Shown: positions 1 through 5,777 of the stretch, in pieces
How positions within the stretch are numbered: position 1 is the first letter of the stretch
Layout: the number at the start of each line of letters is the position of its first letter
Assembly (NCBI GenBank): GCA_001603415.1
Contig: LUYY01000218.1
Location: 1-8,606, forward strand
DNA: 8,606 bases
Source of the DNA: Bacteroidales bacterium Bact_07
Lineage (GTDB): Bacteria > Bacteroidota > Bacteroidia > Bacteroidales > Tenuifilaceae
Direction of reading: 5' to 3'
The notes under the pieces: generated by a model
The model's database searches: none
Seen by the model: the letters and a program-made list of their open reading frames with translations, nothing else
What the model was told of the DNA's origin: nothing
Program-made: the position numbers and the translations under genes

Positions 1-64
1 TGCTAAACCTTATTTAAATTGGAGTGAAGTTTCTGTTTTGTATAACAAAAGAATGGTCAAGTAA
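1..64 (+). CDS. 3' end of an unidentified upstream gene (partial)
   Basis: One frame (codons starting at base 2) is open from the window edge to a TAA at 62-64; the other two forward frames hit stops at once. It would encode the tail AKPYLNWSEVSVLYNKRMVK. Twenty residues are too few to name a family. The codons (TTA, AGA, AAA) are more AT-rich than those of engB downstream. It lies on the same strand as engB, but a good promoter at 133-163 separates them, so it is probably a different transcription unit. It could also be a chance open frame. Confidence 0.4.
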   Translation, partial: AKPYLNWSEVSVLYNKRMVK

Positions 65-132
65 GACCAATGGTTGCGGTTTTATTGTAAAGTCATCGTC
101 CTGCCTCGATCAATATTTTTATGGGCAAAAAG

Positions 133-163
133 TTGATTTTCTTTTTGATGGGTTGTATCTTTG
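133..163 (+). promoter_or_regulatory. Bacteroidota-type promoter for engB
   Basis: TATCTTTG at 156-163 is a perfect match to the Bacteroidota -7 box TAnnTTTG. A TTG at 133-135 lies 20 bp upstream, the expected place for the -33 element. Transcription would start near 168, leaving a leader of about 37 nt before the ATG at 205. Assigned by sequence match only. Confidence 0.6.
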
Positions 164-204
164 GAACCAATCTGGGACAAATTGTTTAACTTAAATTTAA
201 AGCT

Positions 205-822
205 ATGGTGATTCGAACAGCTAAGTTTGTAGCTAGTTATCCTAGTGTGCAAAAGTGCCCAAAATCCGATTTGCCTGAGTATGCATTCATCGGTCGTTCC
301 AATGTGGGTAAATCATCGCTAATAAATATGCTCACATGTACCAAGGCCTTGGCTAAAGTTTCGCAAACACCGGGCAAAACACAGCTCATCAACTATTACC
401 TCATAAATGACTCATGGCACCTGGTCGATTTGCCGGGCTATGGCTATGCCAAGGTATCGAAGGGGGACCGCGAAAAATTCTCCGATATCGTACTAAACTA
501 TATCCTTAAACGCGAGAACCTGCATCTGCTCTTCGTTCTTATCGATTCCCGCCTTGAACCTCAGGATATCGACATCCAGTTTATTAACTGGCTAGGCGTT
601 AACCAGGTTCCTTTTGCCCTTATTTTTACCAAAACCGATAAGGTTTCGAGCATGGTGCTTGAGCAAAATATTGAGCTGCACAAAAAAGTACTGCATGAAA
701 CCTGGGAAGAGCTGCCGCCAATTTTTACAACATCGTGTGTAACCCGCACAGGCCGTGAGGATGTGCTTAACTATATTGACTCGGTTTTTCGGGAAGCAAA
801 AATAACTCCTTGCCAGGTGTAG
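205..822 (+). CDS. engB: Ribosome biogenesis GTP-binding protein YsxC/EngB
   Basis: A 205-residue single-domain GTPase of the TrmE-Era-EngA-YihA-Septin class. The G1 P-loop is GRSNVGKSS (residues 30-38), the G2 threonine lies in TPGKT (55-59), G3 is DLPGYG (75-80), G4 is TKTD (142-145), and a G5-like TSC follows near residue 175. The family assists late assembly of the large ribosomal subunit in the cytoplasm and is usually essential. The length is normal for the family (about 195-210). The ATG start gives an N-terminus, ASYPSVQKCPKSDLPEYAFIG, of the kind expected for Bacteroidota members. A promoter lies just upstream. The next gene, prs, starts 55 bp after the stop and seems to have its own promoter, so engB may be monocistronic or only partly co-transcribed with prs. 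Confidence 0.97.
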   Translation: MVIRTAKFVASYPSVQKCPKSDLPEYAFIGRSNVGKSSLINMLTCTKALAKVSQTPGKTQLINYYLINDSWHLVDLPGYGYAKVSKGDREKFSDIVLNYILKRENLHLLFVLIDSRLEPQDIDIQFINWLGVNQVPFALIFTKTDKVSSMVLEQNIELHKKVLHETWEELPPIFTTSCVTRTGREDVLNYIDSVFREAKITPCQV

Positions 823-833
823 AACATGAGCCA

Positions 834-850
834 TAAAATTTGTAAATTTG
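834..850 (+). promoter_or_regulatory. Candidate promoter for prs (two overlapping -7 boxes)
   Basis: TAAATTTG at 843-850 matches TAnnTTTG exactly. A slightly longer variant, TAAAATTTG, lies at 834-842 with a TTG 21 bp upstream at 810-812, inside the end of engB. Either would start transcription just before the ATG at 878. The box at 843-850 overlaps the TTG that would give a longer prs reading frame, which argues against that start. Confidence 0.5.
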
Positions 851-877
851 CGAGCATTAACGGAAAAAAATCCTAAA

Positions 878-1822
878 ATGCACAGCAAACACCAAATAAA
901 GTTCTTCACCGGACGAAGTTCGCGTTACCTTGCCGAAAGAATAGCTCAAAGTTTTGGAATTCCTCTCGGGAAATCAACCTTAACCATTTTCAGCGATGGT
1001 GAATTTCAACCCTCATTCGATGAATCGGTGAGGGGTTGTACCGTATTCATCATCCAGTCAACCTTTCCGCCGGTTGATAATCTTTTTGAGTTGCTGTTGA
1101 TGATTGATGCTGCCCATAGGGCTTCGGCATACAAGGTTGTGGCCGTGATGCCCTACTTTGGATGGGCCCGACAGGATCGTAAGGATAAACCCCGTGTGGC
1201 CATTGGGGCAAAGCTGGTTGCCAACATGCTTGTTGCTGCCGGTGCCGACCGGGTTATGACCATGGACCTTCATGCCGATCAAATTCAAGGATTCTTTGAT
1301 GTTCCTGTCGATCACCTTTACGCATCGTCCATTTTTGTTCCATACATCAAGAACCTGAACCTTGAGAACCTCGTAATTGCTGCTCCCGATATGGGTGGCG
1401 CAAAGCGCGCTAACGCATACTCCCGGTTCCTGAACTCATCGTTGGCCATTTGCCATAAGAATAGAGAGAGGGCTAACCAGATTGGCGAAATGACCGTTAT
1501 TGGTGATATTGAGGGTAAGCATGTGGTAATCCTCGACGATATGGTTGATACAGCGGGAACTCTTACCATGGCTGCCGATTTGATGATGAGCAAGGGGGCT
1601 ACTTCGGTAAGGGCTTTTGCTACACACCCAGTACTTTCCGGTTCGGCTTATGAGCGCATTCGCGACTCAAAGCTTACCGAACTGGTTGTAACCGATACCA
1701 TACCGTTGCGTACCGACAAGGATACCACTAAAATTAAAGTGCTTTCGGTTGCAGAGCTTTTTGCCGATGTTATCAATAAGGTTTATAACTATCAATCAAT
1801 CAGCGAAAAGTTCATTATTTAG
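878..1822 (+). CDS. prs: Ribose-phosphate pyrophosphokinase (PRPP synthase)
   Basis: This enzyme makes 5-phosphoribosyl-1-pyrophosphate from ribose-5-phosphate and ATP, the shared precursor for purines, pyrimidines, histidine, tryptophan and NAD. Family marks, in order: FSDGE near the N-terminus, the flexible catalytic loop with ARQDRKDKPR, the Mg-ATP segment DLHADQIQGFFD, DMGGAKRANAYS, and the PRPP-binding loop VVILDDMVDTAGTL. I place the start at the ATG at 878 (314 residues), the normal family length. The frame stays open back to a TTG at 848, but that codon sits inside the predicted -7 promoter box. It lies between engB and rplY. A prs-ctc-pth order also occurs in other bacterial phyla, so the neighbourhood looks ancestral. 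Confidence 0.97.
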   Translation: MHSKHQIKFFTGRSSRYLAERIAQSFGIPLGKSTLTIFSDGEFQPSFDESVRGCTVFIIQSTFPPVDNLFELLLMIDAAHRASAYKVVAVMPYFGWARQDRKDKPRVAIGAKLVANMLVAAGADRVMTMDLHADQIQGFFDVPVDHLYASSIFVPYIKNLNLENLVIAAPDMGGAKRANAYSRFLNSSLAICHKNRERANQIGEMTVIGDIEGKHVVILDDMVDTAGTLTMAADLMMSKGATSVRAFATHPVLSGSAYERIRDSKLTELVVTDTIPLRTDKDTTKIKVLSVAELFADVINKVYNYQSISEKFII

Positions 1823-1842
1823 TTTCTGTAATAATTTTTTTC

Positions 1843-1850
1843 TATTTTTG
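1843..1850 (+). promoter_or_regulatory. Promoter -7 box for the rplY-pth-hslR operon
   Basis: TATTTTTG matches TAnnTTTG exactly and lies just after the prs stop codon. No clear TTTG -33 element is present about 20 bp upstream; the region is a T-rich run. Transcription would start around 1855-1858, immediately before the structured leader, so nearly all of the predicted RNA structure would be on the transcript. Confidence 0.6.
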
Positions 1851-1859
1851 CAGTCCATT

Positions 1860-1924
1860 TCCCTCACGATAGGGTACGATGGGGGGCTGGTTAAGTGTTT
1901 GAGGGACAGCCCTGAGTAGTGCCT
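1860..1924 (+). promoter_or_regulatory. Candidate rplY leader RNA: 5S rRNA loop E mimic with pseudoknot
   Basis: The leader folds into one long hairpin. The lower helix pairs 1873-1877 with 1919-1923 (five pairs, one G-U; 1872-1924 can add another G-U). The internal loop has CGATGG (1877-1882) opposite GAGTAG (1914-1919), counting the closing C-G pair. The upper helix is six perfect pairs, GGGCTG (1884-1889) with CAGCCC (1907-1912). The internal loop matches the E. coli 5S rRNA loop E core, C71-G76 with G100-G105, base for base and in register. E. coli U77-A99 is replaced by G1883-T1913, and A78-G98 is absent. The 17-nt apical loop holds TGAGGGA (1900-1906), complementary to TCCCTCA (1860-1866), so a 7-bp pseudoknot can form. 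L25, encoded downstream, is the protein that binds loop E in E. coli. Autogenous control is therefore inferred; the folding is read by eye. Confidence 0.7.
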
Positions 1925-1952
1925 AAGTAATAACATAAATTATCAAGAGTAA

Positions 1953-2528
1953 ATGAAAACAATTGAACTTTCAGCAGCCCCAAGAACCGAAACCGGTAAG
2001 AAAGCTGCTAAGCAAAGCCGTAAATCGGAATTTGTGCCCGCCGTTATTTACGGTGCAGGGGAAAATATTATGATTGCGCTAAACGAGAAGGAACTTAGGA
2101 AGGTGATTTACACCCCTATTGTTTACCTTGTAAAACTTAACGTTGATGGCAAGGTTCATGATGCAATTATTAAAGAGGTACAGTTTCACCCGGTTACCGA
2201 TAAGATTTTACATGTCGATTTTCTGAAGGTATCGGAGAACAAACCCATTACCATTGGACTACCCATTAACCTTGTTGGACAGGCTGAGGGTGTTAAAGCT
2301 GGTGGTAAACTGTTGCAGGTGGTTCGTAAAATCAGGGTTAAAGGTTTGGCTAAGGACTTGCCCGATGCCATTGAAATTGACGTTACCAAGCTTGGTATTG
2401 GTAAGAGCATAATGGTGGGCGAGCTCAGTTTCGATAAGTTTACCGTTATTGAGCCCAAGAGCATGGTGATTGCAACTATTAAATCGACCCGTGCTGCTCG
2501 CGAAGCTCAGCAGGAAGAAGCTAAATAA
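1953..2528 (+). CDS. rplY: 50S ribosomal protein L25/general stress protein Ctc
   Basis: A 191-residue L25 of the long, two-domain CTC/TL5 type. The N-terminal L25 domain (about 1-90) starts MKTIELSAAPRTETGKKAAKQSR, includes the VPAVIYG strand, and ends around FHPVTDKILHVDFLKV. The C-terminal TL5/CTC beta domain (about 95-180) includes GLPINLVGQAEGVKAGGKL and ends in a charged Glu/Ala-rich tail. L25 binds loop E and helix IV of 5S rRNA in the central protuberance of the 50S subunit. The ATG has no strong Shine-Dalgarno sequence; the 28 nt before it are A/T-rich and probably unstructured. A promoter and an unusual structured leader precede the gene. pth follows after 11 bp, so control of the leader could also affect pth and the S4-domain gene. 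Confidence 0.96.
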   Translation: MKTIELSAAPRTETGKKAAKQSRKSEFVPAVIYGAGENIMIALNEKELRKVIYTPIVYLVKLNVDGKVHDAIIKEVQFHPVTDKILHVDFLKVSENKPITIGLPINLVGQAEGVKAGGKLLQVVRKIRVKGLAKDLPDAIEIDVTKLGIGKSIMVGELSFDKFTVIEPKSMVIATIKSTRAAREAQQEEAK

Positions 2529-2539
2529 GTAGTTCAAAG

Positions 2540-3103
2540 TTGAAGTATCTAATTACCGGGTTAGGGAATATCGGAAGTGAGTATTCCAACACCCGACATA
2601 ATGTAGGATTTATGGTGTTGGACGCTCTTGCTAAGGCGTCCAACATTTCTTTTGCCGATGCCCGTTACGGTTTTGTGGCTCAGCTTAAGCATAAGGGACG
2701 TACCTTTGTGCTTCTCAAACCATCAACCTACATGAACCTTAGCGGTAAGGCGGTTAACTATTGGTTGCAAAAGGAAAATATCCAGCTGGAAAACCTTTTG
2801 GTGGTGGTTGATGATATAGCTTTGCCCCTTGGGGCAATCAGGTTAAGGCCCAAGGGTAGCGATGGCGGCCATAATGGGCTTAAAAATATAACCGAGGTGC
2901 TTGGCACACAGGATTTCGCCCGACTTCGCTTTGGCATAGGTAATGGCTTTAGCCGGGGTCGCCAGGTCGATTATGTTTTGGGTGAGTGGACCGAAGAGGA
3001 GATGAAGGCTCTACCCGAACGTCTGACCTTGGCTGGCGAGGCTGTGCTTGCCTTTGGCACTATCGGTGTTGAGCGTGCCATGAACCTTTTCAATAACCGA
3101 TAG
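2540..3103 (+). CDS. pth: Peptidyl-tRNA hydrolase
   Basis: A 187-residue bacterial-type Pth, which cleaves the ester bond of peptidyl-tRNA that has dropped off ribosomes and so recycles tRNA. The catalytic set matches E. coli numbering: N10 in GLGN, H20 in NTRHN, the asparagine of STYMNLSG (about 68), D93 in VVDDIALPLG and N114 in GGHNGLKN. GLGNIG replaces the more usual GLGNPG. The start is a TTG at 2540: it gives the canonical MKYLITGLGN opening and puts N10 and H20 in register, whereas the first internal ATG would remove both. It follows rplY by 11 bp and precedes the S4-domain gene by 4 bp, so it is almost certainly translated from the same mRNA. Confidence 0.96.
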   Translation: MKYLITGLGNIGSEYSNTRHNVGFMVLDALAKASNISFADARYGFVAQLKHKGRTFVLLKPSTYMNLSGKAVNYWLQKENIQLENLLVVVDDIALPLGAIRLRPKGSDGGHNGLKNITEVLGTQDFARLRFGIGNGFSRGRQVDYVLGEWTEEEMKALPERLTLAGEAVLAFGTIGVERAMNLFNNR

Positions 3104-3107
3104 CATT

Positions 3108-3539
3108 ATGGCATCGATGCGGGTTGATAAATGGCTTTGGTTTGTTAGGGTTTTCAAGACCAGAACCCTTGCCACCGAGTATTGCCGAAAGGGACGTATC
3201 GTGCGCAATGGGGTAGCGCTCAAACCCGCCCAGGAAATCCAAATAGGCGACACCCTTACAGTTCGCAAACCGCCTGTAACCTATACCTTTAGGGTGAAAG
3301 ATTTACCCAAAAGCCGCCTTGGTGCTAAGCTGGTTGAGGGTTACATGGAGAATCTTACTCCGCCCGAGGAACTGCAGAAACTCGACCCATCATTTATGGC
3401 CTTCAACATTTACCGCGAACGCGGAACAGGCCGCCCCACCAAAAAAGAGCGTCGCGAGATAGATGAACTACTCGACTCCGGCTATGGGGGCTTCGACTGG
3501 GACAGCTTTGAACCCGACGCCGACGATTTGGTTGATTAA
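3108..3539 (+). CDS. hslR: Hsp15-like S4-domain RNA-binding protein
   Basis: A 143-residue small S4-domain protein. The S4 fold covers about residues 4-60, opening MRVDKWLWFVRVFKTRTLATEYCRKGRIVRNG, the signature of the HslR/Hsp15 group. A basic stretch (GTGRPTKKERREIDELL) and an acidic tail rich in Asp follow. E. coli Hsp15 binds 50S subunits carrying stalled nascent peptidyl-tRNA and helps their recycling, which fits the position directly after pth. A second ATG at 3117 (residue 4) is an alternative start close to the start of the S4 signature. Family membership is clear; the exact role in this lineage is inferred from E. coli. Confidence 0.88.
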   Translation: MASMRVDKWLWFVRVFKTRTLATEYCRKGRIVRNGVALKPAQEIQIGDTLTVRKPPVTYTFRVKDLPKSRLGAKLVEGYMENLTPPEELQKLDPSFMAFNIYRERGTGRPTKKERREIDELLDSGYGGFDWDSFEPDADDLVD

Positions 3540-3548
3540 TACATTCCG

Positions 3549-3572
3549 TTGCCAACCTCGTGGGTAAAGCAA
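3549..3572. terminator. Weak hairpin between convergent genes
   Basis: The 67-bp gap between the two converging operons holds an imperfect hairpin: TTGC (3549-3552) with GCAA (3569-3572), and ACC with GGT inside it. It lacks a strong GC stem and a clean T-run on either strand, so it is at best a weak terminator. Nothing else in the gap looks like an intrinsic terminator. Confidence 0.2.
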
Positions 3573-3606
3573 TAACTTGCAGAATTGCCCAAGATTACAC
3601 TACCAA

Positions 3607-4122
3607 TCAATCCTCTTTATAAACCGATGTTATTTCGGCTATGAATAACCTATGAAAATCGCTTTTAGGGTAGTGCTTTTCAATGATGCTCTTATCAAGG
3701 AAATTCTCAGGCTTAATGTCGTCGATGTATAGTTTGCGGCATTCAATTACCAAACGAGCCTCGTTGAAAGCTATAGCACTTTGCAAGCTACTAACACTTA
3801 AGCCGGCAGCCTTGGTTTTATCGATATCGCGCCCCGATTTGCTGCCACACAGTTCCAGCGCTGTACGCCATTTATCATCAAAGAAGTTGAGAGTGAAGTA
3901 TTCGTTCTGCTCTACAAATTGTAATGTGTAGCGCTGTGGGCGAATAAAGATGAATGCCACGGGTTTATTCCATAGAATTCCAAATCCGCCCCATGAGGCT
4001 GTCATACTATTATGCTTTTCCTTGCTGCCCGCTAGTATTAGCATCCATTGGTTATCGAGCAGGTCGAAGGTGTTTTCGTTTAACTCAAACGGCGAAATGA
4101 ACTTGTAATTTTTTGGTTCCAT
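3607..4122 (-). CDS. Flavin reductase-like FMN-binding split-barrel protein
   Basis: A 171-residue protein of the flavin reductase-like domain family (FMN-binding split barrel, flavoredoxin-like). The diagnostic stretch is NSMTASWGGFGILWNKPVAFIFIRPQRYT (about 38-66), where Asn-Ser-Met-Thr and the following strands form the FMN site in relatives. It is followed by the FxLN strand and a GSKSGRDIDK loop (93-102). Relatives use bound FMN to transfer electrons to small acceptors or as stand-alone reductases; the partner cannot be read from the sequence. It is cytoplasmic, with no signal peptide or membrane segment. It is the last gene of the minus-strand operon, 21 bp after the ferritin-like/VIT gene, which raises the possibility that its reduced flavin acts on iron, but this is only inference. 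Confidence 0.88.
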   Translation of the reverse strand: MEPKNYKFISPFELNENTFDLLDNQWMLILAGSKEKHNSMTASWGGFGILWNKPVAFIFIRPQRYTLQFVEQNEYFTLNFFDDKWRTALELCGSKSGRDIDKTKAAGLSVSSLQSAIAFNEARLVIECRKLYIDDIKPENFLDKSIIEKHYPKSDFHRLFIAEITSVYKED

Positions 4123-4143
4123 GACAATTCCTTTAATTTGTGG

Positions 4144-5016
4144 CTAATCGATAGGTATTCCCAAGTAGTTTCGAACCAGCAAACCAATTCCAAAGGTTAA
4201 TGCCGATACACCAAGGCTAATGACCACCATCTCAATAAAACGATGTTTGAAGTTGAGGTTTTTGGCCACAGCTATGTAGAAGTTAAAGGCAAAAATGATT
4301 GCTATTGCAAGCGTAAGGGTTACCGCTAAGGCTAACATGTAGCTCGTGAGCAACAGGAATGGGCTGATGAGTATAGCTACGGTAAAAACATAGGCCAAAC
4401 CAGTGTAAATGGCCGATTTACCAGCGTGCCGGTCATCGTTTTCGGTTTTAACCGACAGGTATTGCGATGCAGCCATTGAAAGCGATGCCGCAATGCCGGT
4501 AATTAGCCCAGCAACGGCTATCAGCCTGGTGTTTTGCATGGCAAGGCTAAAACCAGCTAATGCACCGGTAAGTTCCACCAGCGCATCGTTAAGGCCAAGA
4601 ACCATTGAACCGGCATATTCGAGCCGTTCTTCCTGTATTAAAGCAATAAGTTGGTCCTCGTGCTCCTCCTCCGATTTCCTAACGGCTTCAACCTCGGGCA
4701 TGTATGGGATAACTCGCTCGTAAACTTCTTGGATTTTTTCTTCCTCACGTTCCATAAGCCTTAGTGCAAATGTTAACCCGAGTATCCTGCCACAAATGGT
4801 GTAGAACCAAACCACCGTTCTTTTGGGTGCCATATCAACACCCGATATCTGCTTAAAAATATTGTAGTGTTTTAACTCCTCGCCAGCAATTTTCGACAGA
4901 ACCGCTTTATTGTTCTTATCGTTAGTAGATTTTGCCAGGTTTTTATATACCTGGTAACCTGTAATTTCCTCACGCTGGAATAGTTTGGCATGCTTTATAA
5001 GTTCTTCGCGAGTCAT
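4144..5016 (-). CDS. Ferritin-like domain/VIT1 fusion iron transporter (erythrin-VIT, MbfA type)
   Basis: A 290-residue two-part protein. Residues 1-130 form a ferritin/erythrin-like four-helix region with likely di-iron ligands: E16-E17, E46-E47 with H50 (EELKH), the E89-E93 cluster and E116-E120 with H119 (SEEEHE). Residues 135-285 form a VIT1/CCC1 membrane domain with about five hydrophobic segments, the GLNDALVELTGALAGFSLA motif (141-159) and GLITGIAASLSMAASQYLSVKTE. VIT1/CCC1 proteins move Fe(II) or Mn(II). The characterised fused relatives (MbfA in alpha-proteobacteria) export iron from the cytoplasm and protect against iron and peroxide stress. That role is likely here, but metal and direction are not shown by the sequence. 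It sits 11 bp after cutC and 21 bp before the flavin reductase. Confidence 0.9.
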   Translation of the reverse strand: MTREELIKHAKLFQREEITGYQVYKNLAKSTNDKNNKAVLSKIAGEELKHYNIFKQISGVDMAPKRTVVWFYTICGRILGLTFALRLMEREEEKIQEVYERVIPYMPEVEAVRKSEEEHEDQLIALIQEERLEYAGSMVLGLNDALVELTGALAGFSLAMQNTRLIAVAGLITGIAASLSMAASQYLSVKTENDDRHAGKSAIYTGLAYVFTVAILISPFLLLTSYMLALAVTLTLAIAIIFAFNFYIAVAKNLNFKHRFIEMVVISLGVSALTFGIGLLVRNYLGIPID

Positions 5017-5027
5017 TTTAGTATAAT

Positions 5028-5774
5028 TTACTTTTTGTTGAAGTATTGTTTAAGTTTTGCCATTGTGTTGGCAATGGTTTCGGCATTTGTAATCTGAATG
5101 GTGTTTTCCGGTAGTAAGTCTGCCGTAAACGAAAGCCCGGTATGGTTTGCATTATAGCGGGCAACAATTTCGCTTCCGCTCATGTGAAACTGGGTTACCC
5201 CAAGCTGTGCAAGTTCCAGTATATTATTATGGTTTATGCCTCCGCCTGCAATTAAGGTTATTTTGCTACCACCAATGGTAATAAGTTGCCTAATTAGTCC
5301 GGCACCATCTATGGCTTTACTTTTTTGCCCTGAGGTTAAAAGGAAGTTACAACCACAGCTCATAATGTCCTCAAAAGCTTTAAGTGGTTCGGGCATAATA
5401 TCGAAAGCACGGTGAAAGGTAAAGGTAAGCGGTTTGGCCGCCCAAACCAGTTCGGTGGTTCTTTCCTTATCGAGTGTGCCATTTGCCTTTAGAATACCAC
5501 TAACAATTCCTTTAGCCCCAAGTTTTTTGCATATTTCCACATCGCGGAGCATTTGGCGGAATTCCATTCCGGTGTAAACAAAATCGCCCGGGCGGGGACG
5601 GATAAGCACATTAACCGGAATGGCAAGTTGGTTAAGGGTTTCGGCTATGCAGCCGAACGATGGGGTGGTGCCCCCTACATATAGGTTCTCGCAGAGTTCA
5701 ATCCGATTTGCACCACCCTTTTGGGCATTTATGGCACTTTCAACCGAATTGGCGCAAACCTCAAGGGTAAACAT
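5028..5774 (-). CDS. cutC: CutC family protein (copper homeostasis)
   Basis: A 248-residue TIM-barrel protein of the CutC family. Motifs: LEVCANS (4-10), GGANRIELCENL (20-31), VLIRPRPGDFVYT (56-68), FHRAFD (120-125), AGGGI (176-180) and FHMSGS (196-201). C7 and C28 are 21 residues apart, the same spacing as the two cysteines reported to bind Cu(I) in human CutC. The family is named for copper tolerance in E. coli, but that phenotype has been disputed and the biochemical role is not settled. It starts 3 bp after the transglutaminase gene stop, so translational coupling is likely. It is cytoplasmic, and its length is normal for the bacterial family. Confidence 0.94.
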   Translation of the reverse strand: MFTLEVCANSVESAINAQKGGANRIELCENLYVGGTTPSFGCIAETLNQLAIPVNVLIRPRPGDFVYTGMEFRQMLRDVEICKKLGAKGIVSGILKANGTLDKERTTELVWAAKPLTFTFHRAFDIMPEPLKAFEDIMSCGCNFLLTSGQKSKAIDGAGLIRQLITIGGSKITLIAGGGINHNNILELAQLGVTQFHMSGSEIVARYNANHTGLSFTADLLPENTIQITNAETIANTMAKLKQYFNKK

Positions 5775-5777
5775 CTC

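Noticed and set aside
121..189. Small ORF encoding a 22-residue hydrophobic peptide (MGKKLIFFLMGCIFGTNLGQIV)
   Set aside because: It overlaps the good -33/-7 promoter of engB (133-163), and no promoter or ribosome binding site of its own is seen. The AT-rich promoter sequence by itself explains a hydrophobic translation.
848..877. N-terminal extension of prs from a TTG at 848
   Set aside because: The TTG lies within a perfect -7 promoter box. The ATG at 878 gives the usual 314-residue length.
592..909. Minus-strand open frames opposite engB and the start of prs
   Set aside because: They lie opposite well-conserved coding regions and show no recognisable domain.
1879..1902. Seven-codon upstream ORF (MGGWLSV) in the rplY leader
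   Set aside because: Its ATG is inside the loop E-like motif and its stop lies in the apical loop, so the RNA structure explains these bases better. No ribosome binding signal, and no amino acid run that would suggest attenuation.
3532..3610. Inverted repeat TTGATT / AATCAA spanning the gap between the convergent genes
   Set aside because: Only six bases over a 67-base loop, and it arises from the ends of the two reading frames, which both finish in Asp then stop. Not a credible terminator.
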